Positions 23,391 through 37,610 of a DNA stretch of 64,000 nucleotides are shown one piece after another. Position 1 is the stretch's first letter. Each line of letters opens with the position of its first letter. Made by a program: the position numbers and the translations under genes. This DNA is from Rhabdornis inornatus (lineage: Eukaryota; Chordata; Aves; Passeriformes; Rhabdornithidae), in assembly GCA_013397075.1 (NCBI GenBank), contig VWZS01009593.1, forward strand, positions 538,618-602,617, in the 5' to 3' direction. Below the pieces are notes generated by a model. The model was not told where the DNA came from. It saw only the letters and a program-made list of their open reading frames with translations, and did not search any database.

Positions 23391-26300
23391 ATTATGGCCC
23401 AGATTCTCTGCTGAGCTGCACATCATGTTTTGACTCTTGGAATTAGCAGTCCTGATCACCTTTTTTTTTTTTTCATCTTTCCCTGAAAAGTTTCTCAGAT
23501 AATTTAAACCCAGAATTTGATGTATGGTTGCTGAATTTACATTAATGTAACAGAAAAGAATGATTATTTGATGTTGCATCCCTTGCTGTCCAAACTACAT
23601 CTGCACTGGAGGCTATGGCTATATACTCGCTTAAACATAAATATAGGTTTATATAGAGAGAATTTTCCACAGAAAGAAAAGACTCCTTCTTGCAGGCTTT
23701 GATATAACCACAATTTAAAGAAATAAATTAGGAACCAGTAAATTGCAATTCCCCTAATATAGTGTAAATACTGTATAACAATGCTTAATGCACTGTTTAC
23801 AAGGTAGACTTGCAACGAGTTTTTTTTCTGAGCAATCATTAGAGAAGGAAAAGGAACACATATAATTAGTTTTATTATTTAGGAACTGACACAGAAATAG
23901 GGTTTTAAAGGCAAAATCAGCATTTGGGAGGAACTTTGTCCTACACAGATGAGATTTAGAATATCTGCTCTCTTGATCTTGAAGTTTACTGTACAGGTTT
24001 ACAAGTGTACAAGTTTAAATCATTGCCCACGCATATACTTAGACATTCTAATCATAACAGGGTTGAATTCTATTTTTATCATTGCCCTTTGTTTTTCTTC
24101 CACTGCTTTGACATTTTGTCCCATTTTGATAGTGCTTCTTTTCATGGGAAAATTAGAAAATGTTTAAGTGAAATTTTGTTATCTCTCAGATCATCAGGTT
24201 GCAGAGGATTCTTCCTTCCTTTCCCCTTATGTGACTATTTTAAGTGACAACTAGGTACCTTTACATAAAGAAGATAAGTAGTTGACTAGATCCCTTTTCC
24301 TGGCTTATTGAAGATTTGTGCATTAAGAAACAAGGTTAAAGAAGGAAAAAAAATAAGCTTCAGAAAATGTATTCTGATAGCTATTATAAGTCCACCCTCT
24401 ATACTCTCAGGAGCAGAAAGACAATGTGCATAGAATAGATACTTCAGATTTACAAACTGATGCATTCAAAAACAAATAGGAGAATACATAACTTTTCTGA
24501 CTGTACAGATAAACTCTTCATAAATAAAATTATTGTAATTTTAACTTATTTGAAAGGAATTACAGCAGTTCTGGTCAAAACCTGTGCGCAAGATATAGGC
24601 AAGCCAGAGACAAGGCATTAAATGCCTCTGACCAGCTTACTTCCCCACTCTGATTATACTAAAACAAAGCCTTGGTATGAAGTGATTCATAACCACACAT
24701 AAATGTTTTGGTTCCTCCAGAAACACCAAGATGCAAGCTGCTCAACCAAAACATTTCCTTCCCTAAAATCACCAAGCCAGTGATACTTGCTAGGCTGTAA
24801 AGTATTTGTAAGGTCACTTAATAAAAAAGCTCGCTTCTCTTATTAATTCACTGGATGAAATGGAGGAAGAGAAAATGACAAGTTAGGTTTCAATGTCTTT
24901 GTTACAAGTGGACACAGTTAAAGACTTACTTTTCACAACTCCAGTTCTCATACCTACCTTTATTTTTAGTCAAGTTCTTGACATTTAGTTCAAGACATTT
25001 TTGAGAATAAAGACTGGATCTCCAGAACAGCTAATTTAAAAAATATTTAATTGTGTGTGCAGTTCAAATGTTTATAAATAGCAACCACAAAAGGGTAGTA
25101 AAAGTGCTTAATGCAAATAAAAGACGTGAATTCTCACCCTTATGCTTAATGGAACATTCAAGAGGACAATTAATACCATACTCACAACCTGATTTTTCAG
25201 GAAAACTATTTCCAAATTTGCTTTTAAATGTACGTTCTTCACACCTTCACTTTCTCAAAACCATTATGTAGGAGTTTGCACAGAGCAACATTAATGTTTC
25301 AAAAGTTTAGAATGTCAGCATTTCAGAGGGCATTGTTCAAAGGAATAAATTAAATTACACATGTCAATAATGTCAAATATTATTTATAACCCTATGCTTA
25401 TATATATTTGATGTTACTGTAGAGAGTTAGACGGTCAGAAAACTTTCTATGGAATCAATATAATGATTAATAAATAAATTATTATTAAAAATTTTGGAAT
25501 CAAAGATATGCAAATTTTAGGAAGGGATAAGGAAAAAAATGAGATCTTTAAACAGATCACGATAATGTATATATTAAAGCATATACTGAAATGCATGTGT
25601 TTCCATCAAAAAGTGCATATTCCCACTTCTAACATATTATTGTAACCTGATTCCCCAAACCACACAGTTTTCTTCTCTGCCATCAAATTCGATTGTCCAG
25701 TGTTACATATTTAAATATACTCTTCCTCTTTATTAAGATTATACTTGCTGAATAGAAAACCTGCAGATTGAGATAGATCAAATTCAGCTTTCATACAGTT
25801 CCCTATATTTTTCAATATGTGAAATAGGATATGTACACATATATGCATATGCACATACATTCCTTACTCAAACTTTGAGGTTTAGTCATTCCTGAATGGA
25901 TACTATAACTCTCATTTAGAACACTCAGAATACAGAGTTGTTTGCATGAGAAAACGTTCTCTTGTTGTTGGTTATCATGATACTACCTATCTTCAGAGAT
26001 GGAAGAAAAAATCTAAATTCAGTAATACCCACAAAATTTTTGAAATGTGAGCTACAAAGGACAGGAGTTTCACTTTGAGTCTTGGAAACATAGGTAATGA
26101 CAGCAGTACTCTGCTTCTGTTGCACATGCAGGTTGCCTGTTTCTTTAGAATCCATTAAAAATCTCATGAACATGTAGCATGGAATTCCATTTTCCTTCTT
26201 TCATCTGGAAACTGTGCTTCAGGAATTTATTCCCAGAAATAATCCTGAAGAATATGACCTGAACAACTGCCTGCTGTTTCCTTCCTGCACACTGCCCAGC

Positions 26301-28451
26301 CACACAGCTTGGTTTTTCCTGTTCTAGTTTAGAAAGGCTTCTAAGGAAGCTCTCACAGTCCCTTTTGTGAAGAAGTATTCAGTAGATCTAGACTGTATCT
26401 TTTCAGATAGATTCACACAGGTTGTATACACAGGCTTTCACACATATTGCATCTAATCACTTTGCAAATACCAAAAACCTCATATGGAAGTCCCACAGTG
26501 CATTCTCCATTATCTTGAAGATTGTGGAAATAAAAAATTTTGAATAATTTGGAACTTCTGAATATCAAATAATTTCTCTGAATAATTCAAAACAAGTACA
26601 CAACTGCCTGGGTTGACACAAAAGCGCAGCATAATTATTAATAATTATCTAGGTATGTAGAACACTACTACTGTATAGTCCTCGGACAGGAATATTAGCA
26701 AATATTTCTGAAACAACAACCTGAACATGGAGCTGCATGGATGTACAAAAGGCATCCAATTTGCGGCATCTGATGTCACTTGCTGACATGAGGTAACAAA
26801 AGTTCTGATTCTCTCCTGCTACTCTTCCTTTAATCACTTAAATGAATATCATTCAGTTTCTGAAACTGAATTATGATCAGGGATCTACACAAGAAAAGAA
26901 ATAATAACAATTTAAATTAAGGAAAAGTAAACCATCTTGACTGAACTGAAGGAAATAAAAAGAAAGGAATGGTCTAAGATGATCCTCAGTAAGTGACTGA
27001 AACAAACCATCAGTAACTGCAAGATTCCAGTCTTTTGTTGTCTCAGTGCAGGAATGAATGTCTATCTGCAAGATGTGTTTCAGACAAACACCACATTGCC
27101 CTTATGTGCCAAAATAATGAAATCATCTTATTCTAATCCAGTTATGCAAGAATAAAACTATATAATTTAATTGTAACTTTGGCCTTCAAAGCAGCCTAAT
27201 TCTCACAGTGCTAAATTACAATGCCTAAATCAAATTGTAGTACAGACACTGAAAATAGTAAGACAACATTTTTTCTTTTCTATCATTTTTAAAAGTAAAT
27301 TTTTCACATAGAAGCCTCAAAGAAATAATTTGAGTCAGATTTGTAGCTACCAAAAATCTTAACAGTGTTCCAAATTTAAGAACATCTTATTAGGACTGGA
27401 AAAAAAAAAGAAGAAACCAGAGAAAACTCATGTACTCGCTGCCAAATCCTGAAACATGCTGTGATATTTAAAGCTTCTGGTTCTTTGGAGAAAAAGAGAC
27501 AAGAGTTCAGTAAACATATTTTACCATCTGCTTGGGATTCCATAAATTAAAGATGTCTGGATATTTTTAACTGCATTCATACAGACTTGGGTATCTTTTC
27601 TCTGTTTTGCATCTGTCGTATTTAGCTTCTTGGTATAAAACTAGCAGAGAGAGTCCAAAAAATACAGAACATGCTCTTACTTGTGGATTGTGATAGAATG
27701 TAAAAAGATACTCACACACAACTTGGTTTAAGATGCTAATATTTACTACAAAGTGTTTACTATCTTTCTATTAAACCTTAAAATTCTTTTATCATCTATT
27801 ATCTACTCATTGACAAATTCCAGAAACATAAGAAAGAAATATAAATGTACAAAGAAAGAACAAGCAATGTCAAATACATTTCCTTCAAAAAACAAGATGC
27901 CATTCACTGACTATATTATGGTTATTAAACAAATATGTTATTATTTAGATAATAGATTAATATTTAATTTTTTGTTTATAAATGTAGAAATTTAGAAATT
28001 TAGATTTTAAAAATTTAAATTTAATTTAGAGGTTTTTTATTATTTTGATACATTGAATAGTAATTTTTTAATGCTTTCCTGAAAGACACTGGAATTTGGA
28101 TAATTTGACTACAGTTAGCAGCAATTTTCAAAAAGAAACTAGTAAAAAAACACATATGCCTGGAAATTACTGGAATGTAGAAAGTTCCCATTATAGTTCT
28201 TAAACAGACCTCCAGTAGAGATAAAAGAAGGTTTCTAACGTTTTTCCATTTTTCAGTTGATGGGTGATAAGAGCAATTTCTCTTTTTTCTACTTTATGCA
28301 ATATGAAAAGAATTACAATAGAGTGACTGCATTTTCTGCAGGAGAATCTTTCCATTGTAAAGTACTCCTGAAATACTTCTTTTTCCCAGTGTGATCCCTC
28401 CCAGTCCTCACAGCGATGTTGATGAAATATGGGTAAGATGAGCAGAGAGTG
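23391..28451. other. AT-rich unique DNA, no gene seen
   Basis: Five kilobases without a recognisable gene. A T run lies at about 23461-23474. Isolated octamer-like ATGCAAAT occurs near 25508, too little to call an enhancer. The short open frames have no family resemblance. Confidence 0.5.
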
Positions 28452-28645
28452 AGGTGAATTGGATGGCTGGACCCAGAGGGTGGTGATCAGTACCATGAAC
28501 TGTACTCAGAGTACAGTAACTGGTGATGCACCCCAGAGGTCAATTCTGAGCCCAATTCTCTTTAACATCTTCATAAATTATCTGGATGATTGTGTAGATT
28601 ATACCCTCACCATACTTGCAGATGAAATGCTAGCAGCAGTGGTAC
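28452..28645 (+). mobile_element. Old CR1 fragment, reverse transcriptase core
   Basis: A short piece of CR1 reverse transcriptase in plus orientation. A frame from 28459 reads GWTQRVV, then a decayed PQGSILGP-type motif (PQRSILSPILFNIFINYLDD) and the catalytic region as LADE (28615-28626) in place of FADD, so the second catalytic Asp has become Glu and the Phe has become Leu. Nothing of the 5' part or the 3' tail is visible on either side. The fragment is old and inactive. Confidence 0.85.
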
Positions 28646-29940
28646 TTGTTACCTTTCTTCCTATATAACATACCAAAATTGTGAAGAGGTCAGCATAGGA
28701 AGAAATTGGAACACTGTGAATAGCATAAAGAACATAACACTATGTATGTAGTATTTCCATAGGCATCAAATTGCAAAACAAGACAAAGAGAAGGCAGAAA
28801 ATCTCCAGCACATGCAGGGCTGTTGAATGAAACCATGCATCCATTAGCTCTGGCAGGTCATAGCACCAAAGAACACAAAAGAAAAATTGGCACATCAGTT
28901 CACATACGTTGACATCTTCTCACAAAGAAACGTAAGAAAACACAGTTTTCTTTTATGAGGGTGCTTGTACATCGCAATCTTTCCTGAAAAACTGAAGGAA
29001 GTACCCTAAGAAAGACTAAAATCAGTAACAGACTCTCACCACCTTAAGTACAGAAAAAAATGGCTGCCAACTGCCCTTCCTAGGTTTTTGAATCCTCTGC
29101 TACCAGTGATTTAATCACAACACGTGATTCAAAAACATTTTGCATAACAAGTTCCCATAAATGTATTCATCCTCTCAGGTGTACATAGGGCAACAAAGCC
29201 AATTCCTTTAATGGGCCTTGTATGGATTCCTTTACAGCAATTTATGTTTTTATAGCAAGTATTTTCTTAGGAAGTGGTAATTTATGTTCTTATCTAAGCT
29301 TTTTTTATCATGGGAAAATAACACAAATTTTATTACCACCATGAATATAGCCTGGGGCATGAGTAATATTACACGTATGTTTTTTGCATTTGGAAATCAT
29401 ACATTTGTTAAAAACTGTAATTTTCCTCACATTGCTATTACATCCCTAAAAATGAAGCACAGTAAAATTTAGACTGGCCTATATGCATGATATATCAGTC
29501 AGTAAATTAAATTCTTGGAGAAGAGTATGAAACAAGGTAGCAAGCAGTAAAACTTCCATGGCATATTCTGCAGTCAAATTCCTTGGAAATTTATGAATTT
29601 AAGACATGTTCCTTTATTCTTAATATTTCTCAAGGATTTTATTTCCCAATAATTTTTAGAGGGGAGGGCACCCAATTTAAACATAAGACAGTAAAGATTG
29701 ATGAACATATAAACTCACTGATTTTAATACTATGAAAAGCAAGTTTTAAAAATATCTCAACAGAAAGTAAGAAACAGAAAGTGTGTAGGTTGGGCAAATC
29801 AAAGCAAAAAACACAGTTCTTAAGGAAAGCAGGAACAAAACATATAATATATAATAGTAATAGGTTGCTCTCTCTCTATATATATAAACAAGTACTTTCA
29901 GTTCTTTTCATGGATCACCATAATCCCTTTTCCTAATAAG
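28646..29940. other. AT-rich unique DNA, no gene seen
   Basis: No gene recognised. A short CT run followed by a TA run is at about 29868-29886, close to the LTR insertion site. The last five bases (29936-29940) form one side of the LTR target duplication. Confidence 0.55.
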
Positions 29941-30122
29941 TGAATTGGGTTGCATGGCAAGGTTTTGGTGGAGGCTTGGGGCCTCCAGGGCTGACTTTAG
30001 TGGGAAGCTGCTGGAAGCTCCCCCTGTGTCTGACAGAGCCAATGCCAGCCGGCTCCAAGAACAGCCCAGCACTGGCCAAGGTTGAGCCCATCACAGATGG
30101 TGATAATGTCTCTGTAGCAGCA

Positions 30123-30130
30123 TATTTAAG
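30123..30130 (+). promoter_or_regulatory. TATA-like box of the solo LTR
   Basis: TATTTAAG stands at the position where the LTR promoter is expected, followed by the part corresponding to R and U5. Whether it still drives transcription cannot be told from sequence. Confidence 0.5.
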
Positions 30131-30177
30131 AAGAGAAAAAAAAATTATTACACAGAAATAACTGCAGATAAAGAGTG

Positions 30178-30212
30178 ATTTTTATACATATATATGTATA
30201 TATACATATGAG
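30178..30212. repeat. AT-alternating microsatellite inside the LTR
   Basis: A near-palindromic run of alternating TA with ACATATATATGTATATATAC in the middle. In the remembered LTR family this spot has only a short ACATGTGAGAG-type segment, so the repeat probably expanded in this copy. Confidence 0.75.
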
Positions 30213-30817
30213 AGAAACAGGGTCAGTGAGGAAGGAGAAGAGGAGAGTCAGGCAGCAGAGCTGAGATTCCCCTGCAGCCCTTGGTGAGACTGCTGCATCC
30301 CTGCAGCCCTTGGAGGGCACAGGGCAGCAGAGATCCACCTACAGCCCCTGGAGGAGCCCACACTGGAGCGGGTGGATGCACCCAAAAAAGGCTGTGACCC
30401 CGTGGGAAGCCCATACTGGAGCAGGATCCTGGCAGGGCTCTGCAGAATCGTGAAGAGAAGAACCCACGCTGGAGCAGGACTGCTGGTAGGAATGAGGACC
30501 TTGTGGGGGACTGATGTTGAAGCAGCCTGTTCTGAAAGACTGCACCCCATGGAGCAGTCCATGAAGAACTGCATCCCATGGGAAGGACTCATTTTAACAA
30601 GTTCATGAACAGTCTCCCGTGGGAGGGACCTCAGGCTGGAGCAGGGGAAGGACTCTCCCTGAGGAACAACCTGTGATGAACTGACTGTAACCTCCATCCC
30701 TTGTCTGTCTGTGCTCCTGAGGGGGAGGAGGTAGAGCTGGGAAATAGCAGGGGTAGAAATGAAGGTGTTTTTAAGATTTGCTTTACTTCTCATTATTCTG
30801 CTCTGATTTTTCTTAGT

Positions 30818-30823
30818 AATAAA
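30818..30823 (+). terminator. LTR polyadenylation signal
   Basis: A canonical AATAAA lies about 185 bp before the 3' end of the solo LTR, in the expected region. The truncated sister LTR at 40.3-41.1 kb has a mutated version (GATTAAA). Confidence 0.65.
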
Positions 30824-31006
30824 TTCAATTATTTTGCCCAATTCAAGTCTGTTTTGCCTGTGATGGTAATCAGTGAGTGACCTCTCCAGTCTTTATCTCA
30901 ATGCACCAGCCTTTCACTGTATTTTTTCACCCCTGTCCAGTTGCAAGAGGAGTGATAGAGTGGCTTTGGTGGGCACCTGGCATTCAGCCAGATTCAAACC
31001 ACCACA

Positions 31007-34000
31007 ATAAAAAATTCTGTTGCTTGCCACTTATGAATTTATAAGATTTCCTTTAATTATACCCATGACAAACTGAAACTATTTAAAAGTGCTAATTTGC
31101 TCCTATTTTGCTATCTTTATTCTGGTTTACTCTCTCTAATTCCAAATTATTTTGCATGAGGGCACTGCTTTGCATTAAAAACATCGGTTTCACTGAAACT
31201 AATCAGGAAGAAATACAAAAAAGATGTAATGGAGACTAGGTCAAGAAGGAAATGCTAAAAACATCAAGAGGTCTCATGGATACATGAACTACATAGATAT
31301 TTTCCCCTCTACTTCCTTAACAAATGATGACATAATATTTTATTTTTATTTCCTAATTTTGCATTTTAAAGACTTGAATGATTTTGAATCAAAGCTGGTG
31401 GCAGTAAGTATATAACAATTTTTTAAACTCTAATTAAGATTAATTTTCCTTGCCTACACCCAACATATGCTGTTAGGACACTGTAGTTTAAGCAGCAGAA
31501 CATCTGTATCCCACAAGCCCTCACTACATACATTAGAGACCCACTATTTTCCATAGTTTATAAACCAGTTCATTCTGCCATGTGATGACAGTAAGTGCTT
31601 GATGAGGGTGGGCATTACAACCAGTGAGGGAAATACCTAAGCAGTGGATTGTTGTTCTGAGTGGTTATCACACTGAGACAAATTGCTGTAGAGGAAAAAC
31701 AAAGTCTATGGTTATAAAAGAGAAGCAAAAGTATCTGGCAGTGTAGCTTTTTGAACCATGTATTACTTCTCCATTCACATCCATCTATTTTAACTCTCTA
31801 GTAATTAAAAGCTTATTTGTGGATTGCTTCAAAACTTTGTGTGCAATAGACCTTTCCCTCATACATATAGTAGATACTCACGAGAAAATTCTTTGCAACA
31901 TTATCTTCAGGCTGAGCAGTAGTGTGAAGGCTACTTATCCTTAATCATTGGCCTTGTGGATGAATAATGAAAATGCTCCTTCGCTTATAACCTTGCTGTG
32001 AAACTCTGAAAACTTTTCTACCATAACCATACATTCCCCCAGTATTGTTTCTCAGTTTTCCTCTCGGGGTTTTGTTATTTTCCAAGTTTGGTGGTGGGTC
32101 AAAAATCTACTCAGTTCTAATATGCTCATTTTCATTTCCCCTCAAAATTCAGATAGTTTTGAGGGGTGAGCAGATCCAGAATTAATTTTCTCAGTAGTTT
32201 GCATTGGGAGGGATTGATGACATTAGATTTCTGATGTTGCATTACTTCACAGGGAGTGAAAACAATGCATTATAAAATAGTGCCATATTTCAGCCTCAAG
32301 TTTAGCTAGTAAAACTTACAAAGTAAATTATTATGAAGTTAGTACATATATATATGTGGTACAGATTAGCTGTTATCTACATATCACCTATAAACTAGAA
32401 GGGCAATTAAGTACTTCTGTTATCTTCATTCAGTCCTGAAAACAGCATCCTACTAGTAGGATTATTCATATAAGAAAGCAATCTAGCATCCTCTGCAGTA
32501 GTGTATCAATTTTTGTTCTGATTTTTTGCCCCTCCTTATTCAAGAAGCCTTGCAAAATGTTAGGAATTCTGTTCGATTTGCTTACCACAGGAAGAGATGG
32601 TAAAATCTGAGGCAGGCAGAAGGGATTATTTTAAACTTCTAAGGGATTGAGTAGATATAAATGTACAAATTTAATTAATCTTAATTTGGCATGTTATTAT
32701 GAGGTCAAATTCACAACATCAGGATATACAGAATATATGTCTTCAAGATTAAATACCTGGCTCTTAAAGAGGAAGCACTTCTGTGGCCATGTAAAAGGGA
32801 CTGCAATAATATAATACCATTAATTAATACCGTTGCAAATGCTTATCAGTACCACATAAAAATCAGAGAAAGAGCTCAGTCATTTTTGATATCATGATAT
32901 CTGAATAAAAGAACAGGTCATTCAGCCTTAAACTAAGAACTAAATGTGAGTTTTCTACCACTTGTTTCTTATGTCAACATAAAATTTATTAACCTTTGAA
33001 TTGAGGATTAGGCATCTGCTGATGCAGAAAGAGCTGTAAATTAATTATTTAAGCACTACTGATAGTATTACTAGATGCACATCTGTATTTTCTGTCACCT
33101 CTATCTTTAAAATCTTACCCTTTTTTTATTTTAAAGAGGATTATTATAGAAAAAAATACTTTAGTTTTTATGAAAAAATAAAATAGTCAAGAGTTTATTC
33201 CTATGTGCATGAGGGAGAGGCTAAAAAACCTCAAAACCTAGCCCAGCTTGAGCAGCACAAGTTTGTAGTTTGTATCTCCCAACCAGAAGGATGTGTGTGA
33301 ATGCAAGTGTAGGTTCAAAGTCAGAGAAATAGTTTTCTATGCTGAGATTTTCCTGATGAAAATGACAGCTACAATACTCAGTTTTGCAAAATGTATTTAC
33401 TGTACAAAAATATTTTTACTCTGGAACATGGTTTCAGCACAGTGTCTGGTTTTAAAGATTAAAGATGCCCATCCTTAGGAAACCCTGGAGGAACAAATCT
33501 CTGCAGAGGAAAGGAACCAATTTTCTTTAAAGTTTTCTTTTATCTATTTCTATACAATTTAATTGTGATGACCCAGATAGGTACTTCATGCTATCGTCTT
33601 TTGTTATATTCTGGATAGGGAATACAGTTTAATGACAGCTACAGAAAATGGGGAAATATTAACCACATATACCTAATGTTAGCAAACATCATTATATCCA
33701 TATCAAGAGGAATTTTATTTATGGAACAGAGAATAAAATATATTTTGAAAGCAAAAGATATAAAAATAATTTCTATGGAGAATACTGTAGACTTTAAAAT
33801 AAACTTTCAGTTTTAGTCAGCTGAAACAGTCAAAGTTGAGGCACAAGGAACATTCCAATGTCATAATTTATAGAGCAAGGTGATCTGCACGGTTCTCTGC
33901 AGGCATAAGCAAGAATGTGGATTCTTTTCCTGGAAAAGCCTTAATATTATATAGGACTAGTAATTATACTTTTATTAGATATTAAAACCTGATAAATATT

Positions 34001-37000
34001 TATTTTTTGTCTCCAAAATAGTGTGAAAGACAGTATTAGTTGTGCTTCCTACACATCATGTATAAACCTGAAGCTGCATTTTAACATATCTTCCTAATCT
34101 CAGTTTTTCTATATATTTTGAAAGGCTTAGATTAACTACTCTTCACTATAAGTACTACTCCATAAATACTAACTACATATATATACTAACTACTATAAAT
34201 TCTAACTCCATGTTAGAATGATTGCTTTCTGGTTTAGATGAATTTTCAATCTCTCCCAAGAGACTACAGGGTTACCTCTTCTGATTTTATGGAGTTAAGT
34301 AGCAGAAACTGGACACAAAAGTACATAATTGAGAATAGTTCTTCATGAAGACAAAGTTAAGACTAATCCAGACTGTACCACAATCACCGAAAAGAGTGAC
34401 TAAATACAGCTACGTCTGGTAAGAAATTATGAAATTAAAAGCAGACAATATTTTCGCGGGCAGAAGGAAAGATAAAATTGTGATTTCACGAAATTTTAAT
34501 GGCTGGTCAGATACTTTTTCTGACTTTTATCTATTTGGGATATCATTGTTTTCCACTTACAATACAGTTCTGGAATTCCCTAACTGCTTCATTCAATTAA
34601 ATAGGGACTGCATGTTTGTGTCAAGGTTAAATTTAGATGTATAGGGTAAATTATGTTCTCAGTTTCATTTCACTGTAAATACTGAGTAATTGAAATCAAT
34701 GGACCTACTCCTGATTTATACAAGTGTTACTGAAGGCAGAATTTGATGTCTCTCAGGTCAATACAAGGGTCTTGCACGCAAACAATTACATTAACCTATA
34801 TCAGCTCTGCAGCTATGTCAAGGATACCACTATGTGTAAAGCTGCAGCATTTTATCCAGGCTGAAGATTAACTGAATCCAGAACAATGTTCTCTTAATGA
34901 CATTAATAAATTCCCATAATGGAGGTGAAATAAGTTGCAGAAGCAGTAACAACCTTCTGAAATATACAATATAGTCACTGTACTGCTGATACAGTATACA
35001 TTGGCAATCAGAAACATAAACACTACCTGCATTAATATGAAGTCATTCCAACATTGAAAGGACCCTTTGCTCCCTTTTATGACTTAAAAATACTAGCAAG
35101 TTTCATGGAAATAAATCACAGTGAATAGGTAAAAAAAAAGACAGCAAAGACTAGACATGAGTGGATATTTTTAGCTGATATTTGAAACCTCATTGTCAAG
35201 AAAGTATAACAGAAGATTATTATAAATGCAAGTAAATTTTACAAATGTAGTGATTTACCATCCATTTTTAAAAATTAATTTTAGTTTTTAACATGTTACT
35301 CAGTAAAACCATTGAAAATTTTAAAATTAAAATTAGACATAGGTAATATTTTCAAATGGGACAGCTAAAATAAAGTGCTTAAATCAATGCCACTTAAATT
35401 GTAACTGATTTTTAATAGTAAATTTGATGGGTGCTGGAAACAATGCTGCAACTCCATACTGCAAATTAGTATATTTCAGTAGGAGAAACCAACCCACACT
35501 AAATTTAGCTGGTCATTGATGGATTTCTAAGTAAGAATAAATTAGCAATGTCATTGACCTTAGCAAGTAATACGTGTACTGCTTGCAGCACCATTACATA
35601 CATGACAAACTAATAGGACAAATATCTGGGTCATAAAGCAGTGCTGGTGGATTGGTGAAATGTGAAGAACGTTTATATTTCCAAGAGAGAAAGATTAATA
35701 ACAATTTCCACTGGGGGAAAGCATGAATTTAATGCAGAACCCACTATTCTTGGTTTCCCTTTTCTTACCTCAGCTTTCCTTGTTATCACACCATAACTGA
35801 CCTCAATTTTGTACTTTTTTTTTTAAATTTNTTTTAATTGAGTTGTTAGGGATTTCTCATCTAGAGCAAATCTGAAAGCTCCATTTTACTTCTCTTCTCA
35901 TTCCTGCGGCTTTCCCTTTCTTCCCTTGACAATTGCCCTGGCGCACACACACACAGGGAATTCTGCTTGCAGTTGCTCCACAACTGCAGTCTTTGGCAGG
36001 GTCACTTCTACAACACAGATTTAAGCCAAAGCCAAATATCTTTACCTTTGGAAAGCTGTATAAACACTCTAAAATAAATCAGTCTGCTATGTATGGAACA
36101 TGTCTAAGAAAGATGAGAAGAGCTCTAACTACCTCTTGGGAAAAGGGGATAAGGAGAAGCAGAAACAGAAAGGAGCACAGAAACAGAGAATTAAACAAAA
36201 CCAGGAATAATTTAAAAATTAGTTCTACAGCTTAAAAGAGACTGACTTTTCTGGAAGCTACATGCTTCTGTTTTTCTACACAAAAGCAGCAATTTAAACT
36301 TCTCAATCCTATCCACATTAGTATGATCTGAAGTGGCCACCTCCCAGGCCCATATTTCCTTGTATCAGACCTGCCAGAAACAGCAACAGTGGATACTCTC
36401 AATGTTTTGTTAGATTATCCAAAGTATGACACAAATGGGAAAAAAAAAAAGCTGAAACAAAGTAGGTATTCACTACCAAAAAGCACAAGAAAAGCACTAA
36501 GATGGAATTAATTCTAAAAGGGCCTTTTTCATTAAGAATCTCGCTTACAATTTTCAGGAAAAGTGCAAACATAACAGAACATACAGACAGTTCACCATCT
36601 TTACTCCCTCCCTACACTTGTTGTCATTCTCAGCATTCCCTGAACACTTGAAGTCCCAAGACTTTCAAGTTCTCTGTTCGGTTTTCATGATTTTGAAATA
36701 TTTTTGAAATATTGAACATTTCAAAATGTTGAAAATGCTAAAGAAATTTGATCTAGAGTTCCCCCATGACCAAATTTCTCTAATAATCTAAATATTCTTT
36801 TTTATGAAAGACCAAGTTACCTGTCATTCATGTTGTTCAAGTACTTACATTGAGAGTAGGAAGAGAAGTAAATCTGACTGACAGAGCAGTGGACAATGGA
36901 ATGAAATTTAAATTAGAGAGATAAATCCAGACAACCTCTAATAGGTACAGCAGTTATATTTTTATGCAGTTGAAGAGTTTTCCAATTCAAATTGCATAAT

Positions 37001-37610
37001 ATACTTTTTAATGGACTCATTCCAAATGCAGATCAGAGGATACAGCTCAAGAATTCACAAAGGAAATATGGTGGCCTATGTCTGATTAAGAGATTTAAAA
37101 GTTCTATATCTTTACTTGAAAATTACTTACTCATTTAAATTACACCATAATGTGTTTAATTTAAAAAACTGTAAAATTTTAATTAAAAACTAAATTAAAT
37201 TAAACTAAAAAATTGTATCTTAATAAGTTACTAGTTATAAATAAACGATCAGAGTAAGCCTATATTTTGTGAGAATCAAGCATCAAGCATCTTTACTGCC
37301 AGTCTCTCAAAACCATATCAACTTATTCATCCTCATTCAGTATAGGCAATTTTAACTGAAATGGATAGGTGGCGCTTCCATTACTGAAGGGTTTGTCTGA
37401 AGATGCAGTTTCTTGTCTCTCACTGATGGCATTAATGAAATGTCTAACTCATAAGTCATTAATTTTTCCATGAGAACAAAATTAGGTCAATAATAAGGGC
37501 TTTCAAAATCTTACCTACTATATTTATGCCAAGCTAAAACGTATACACCTTGAAAAAGCAACAATATCTACATATTGATATTGTGTCCACAAAGAAAATA
37601 ATTCTTCCTG
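31007..37610. other. AT-rich unique DNA, no gene seen
   Basis: No gene recognised over 6.6 kb. A (CA)6 run is at about 35944-35955, a one-base gap (N) at 35831, and a possible ancient repeat at 34688-34748. Open frames such as 35933-36235 (plus, 100 codons) have no family resemblance. Confidence 0.5.
34688..34748 (+). repeat. Possible fragment of an amniote-age dispersed repeat
   Basis: The series TTGAAATCAATGGACC, TACTCCTGATTTATAC, AGTGTTACTGA and GCAGAATTTG follows, word by word, a dispersed sequence I remember as abundant in crocodile, turtle and bird DNA (calling to mind GTCAATGG, TTTACACC, GTGTAACTGA, CAGAATTTGG). It may belong to the same group as 13485-13533. The formal family name is not known to me. 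Confidence 0.5.

Larger units (their letters stand above)
29941..31006 (+). mobile_element. Solo LTR of an avian ERVL-type endogenous retrovirus
   Basis: A complete solo LTR of about 1066 bp, beginning TG and ending CA. The flanks ATAAG (29936-29940) and ATAAA (31007-31011) are a 5-bp target duplication with one mismatch; five bases is the size expected for ERVL (class III) elements. A TATTTAAG box at 30123-30130 fits the promoter, and AATAAA at 30818-30823 fits the polyadenylation signal. The middle contains imperfect repeats of a roughly 30-bp unit around CTGGAGCAGG and CCCATGG. No internal viral genes remain, as expected after recombination between the two LTRs of a provirus. The long minus-strand frames inside it (up to 197 codons) come from its GC-rich repeats and are not genes. 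Family assignment is from memory of avian LTRs. Confidence 0.9.

Noticed and set aside
25508..25515. Isolated octamer ATGCAAAT as enhancer
   Set aside because: A single 8-bp motif with no companions is expected by chance.
30248..30841. 197-codon open frame on the minus strand
   Set aside because: Lies inside the solo LTR, antisense to it, and is open because of the GC-rich internal LTR repeats.
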